5,828 bases of DNA, from NCBI GenBank assembly GCA_003136075.1, contig PNBP01000091.1, positions 10,733 through 16,560 on the forward strand. The letters are read 5' to 3'. The notes below the pieces were generated by a model. It was not told the origin of the DNA. It searched no databases and saw only the letters and a list, made by a program, of their open reading frames with translations. The stretch's first letter is position 1, and every line of letters begins with the position of its first letter. The DNA comes from Methanoregula sp. (GTDB lineage: Archaea; Halobacteriota; Methanomicrobia; Methanomicrobiales; Methanospirillaceae). Below are positions 5,185 through 5,828 of this stretch, piece by piece. A program made the position numbers and the translations under genes.

Positions 5185-5828
5185 ATGGATAACCTGAACC
5201 TGGACAGCGATGAGTCCATTATTCACAAGACGCAGACCGTTGTTATCTCTGGTGTCCGATACGAAGCGATACTCACCAGCAGACGGTTCATCCTCGTTGA
5301 ATGCGATACGGGGAAGATCCATGAAGATCTCCTCTTGTCAGATATTGTACTCGCGGTTGCATGTTCAAATTACATGCGGGAACCGGTACTGGCGCTCAAC
5401 GTCAAATCCCCCGATGGCGAGATACGAAATATCGAACTCAGGTTCATCCGGAATCACGGCATGCAGAACTTCCCGGACCGCGACGCATGCATTACCCTCT
5501 TTAGAGAGCACAACGTTCCCGTGCGCGTAGATCGTCATGAGGGGGATAGCAATCTTTTAAGCATGGGTAAGGAAGTTGAGCCGGACACGCTGGAACATGA
5601 TAAACCTGCGACGCGACCACAAGTTCCGGAATTTGTCCTTTTACGGTACCAGAGCCAGACACCACAGCCAGATAATGATGAGCCTATGGAACGATCACCC
5701 TGGATCACCGTCGTTGCAATAATTCTTGTGATTGCGGTTGTTCTCAGCACAGCGCTCATTATGGGAGGGCGAGAAACACCTGCAAACAAAACCCCAATTC
5801 AGCCTACCGTTACCGTAGTGGTGACTCG
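5185..5828 (+). CDS. Uncharacterised single-pass membrane protein, N-terminal part
   Basis: The reading frame is open from ATG 5185 to the right edge (214 full codons, no stop), so the C-terminus is missing. It has no signal peptide. Residues about 16-110 are rich in alternating hydrophobic strands (VVISGVRYEAILTSRRFILV, then LALNVKSPDG, then IELRFIRN and a closing helix with DRDACITLF). This resembles a PH-like fold, which is inference from pattern only. A charged, Pro-rich linker (about 115-170) follows, then one transmembrane helix (about 173-193, WITVVAIILVIAVVL). After it comes a Thr/Pro/Val-rich stretch starting ETPANKTPIQPTV. The likely layout is a cytoplasmic N-domain, one membrane span and an outside stalk leading to an unseen extracellular domain. 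I recall proteins of this design in Methanomicrobiales, but I cannot assign a function. The upstream TAG at 5178 closes the frame, supporting this start. Confidence 0.82.
   Translation, partial: MDNLNLDSDESIIHKTQTVVISGVRYEAILTSRRFILVECDTGKIHEDLLLSDIVLAVACSNYMREPVLALNVKSPDGEIRNIELRFIRNHGMQNFPDRDACITLFREHNVPVRVDRHEGDSNLLSMGKEVEPDTLEHDKPATRPQVPEFVLLRYQSQTPQPDNDEPMERSPWITVVAIILVIAVVLSTALIMGGRETPANKTPIQPTVTVVVT

Noticed and set aside
5041..5322. Minus-strand open frame across the gap before the membrane-protein gene
   Set aside because: It is antisense to both flanking genes, and its product lacks recognisable motifs. The intergenic AT-rich part is better explained as a promoter.
1..5828. CRISPR arrays, tRNA or rRNA genes, insertion sequences, attachment sites
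   Set aside because: No regularly spaced direct repeats, no cloverleaf-like sequence with conserved T-loop, and no transposase or integrase motifs were seen on either strand.

Overview
The window looks like chromosomal DNA from a euryarchaeal methanogen, most likely of the Methanomicrobiales (Methanoregula-like). This is inferred from gene content and style, not from a search. It carries an FdhD end, a TtuA/NcsA-type thiolase next to a ubiquitin-like sulfur carrier, an archaeal Rsm22/METTL17-like protein, and a membrane protein with a cytoplasmic globular domain, one helix and a Thr/Pro stalk. TATA-like boxes sit about 25-35 bases ahead of genes, some genes appear to have very short leaders, and T-tracts follow stops. 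There is no rRNA, tRNA, CRISPR array, transposase or insertion sequence. Genes fill almost everything; the longest gap is about 170 bases.

Layout, left to right. The C-terminal third of fdhD (+) ends tail to tail with, and overlaps by 15 bases, a tRNA 2-thiolation enzyme of the TtuA/NcsA family (-). That enzyme is preceded with no gap by a 64-residue MoaD/ThiS-like sulfur carrier ending in Gly-Gly (-). A divergent promoter region of about 170 bases with an imperfect dyad separates this pair from nadA, quinolinate synthase (+). nadA then converges on a two-gene minus-strand unit: an SRAP-domain (HMCES/YedK) protein, read first, and a 78-residue zinc-ribbon protein. A second divergent region with one near-symmetric TATA element separates the SRAP gene from a large Rsm22/METTL17-type ribosome-assembly protein (+). 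The window ends in the first 214 codons of an uncharacterised single-pass membrane protein (+), which is open at the right edge.

How the genes fit together. The left half has a sulfur and Fe-S theme: FdhD (sulfur transfer to formate dehydrogenase cofactor), sulfur carrier plus Fe-S thiolase (tRNA thiolation), and NadA (oxygen-sensitive [4Fe-4S] enzyme of NAD synthesis). The Rsm22-like protein adds another probable Fe-S protein acting on ribosome assembly. SRAP is a DNA abasic-site repair protein and its zinc-ribbon partner has no known function. Only the carrier-thiolase pair and the SRAP-zinc-ribbon pair look like operons. I see no clear evidence of a wholly new multi-gene system; the least understood items are the zinc-ribbon protein, the Rsm22-like protein's cysteine spacing and C-terminal extension, and the truncated membrane protein.
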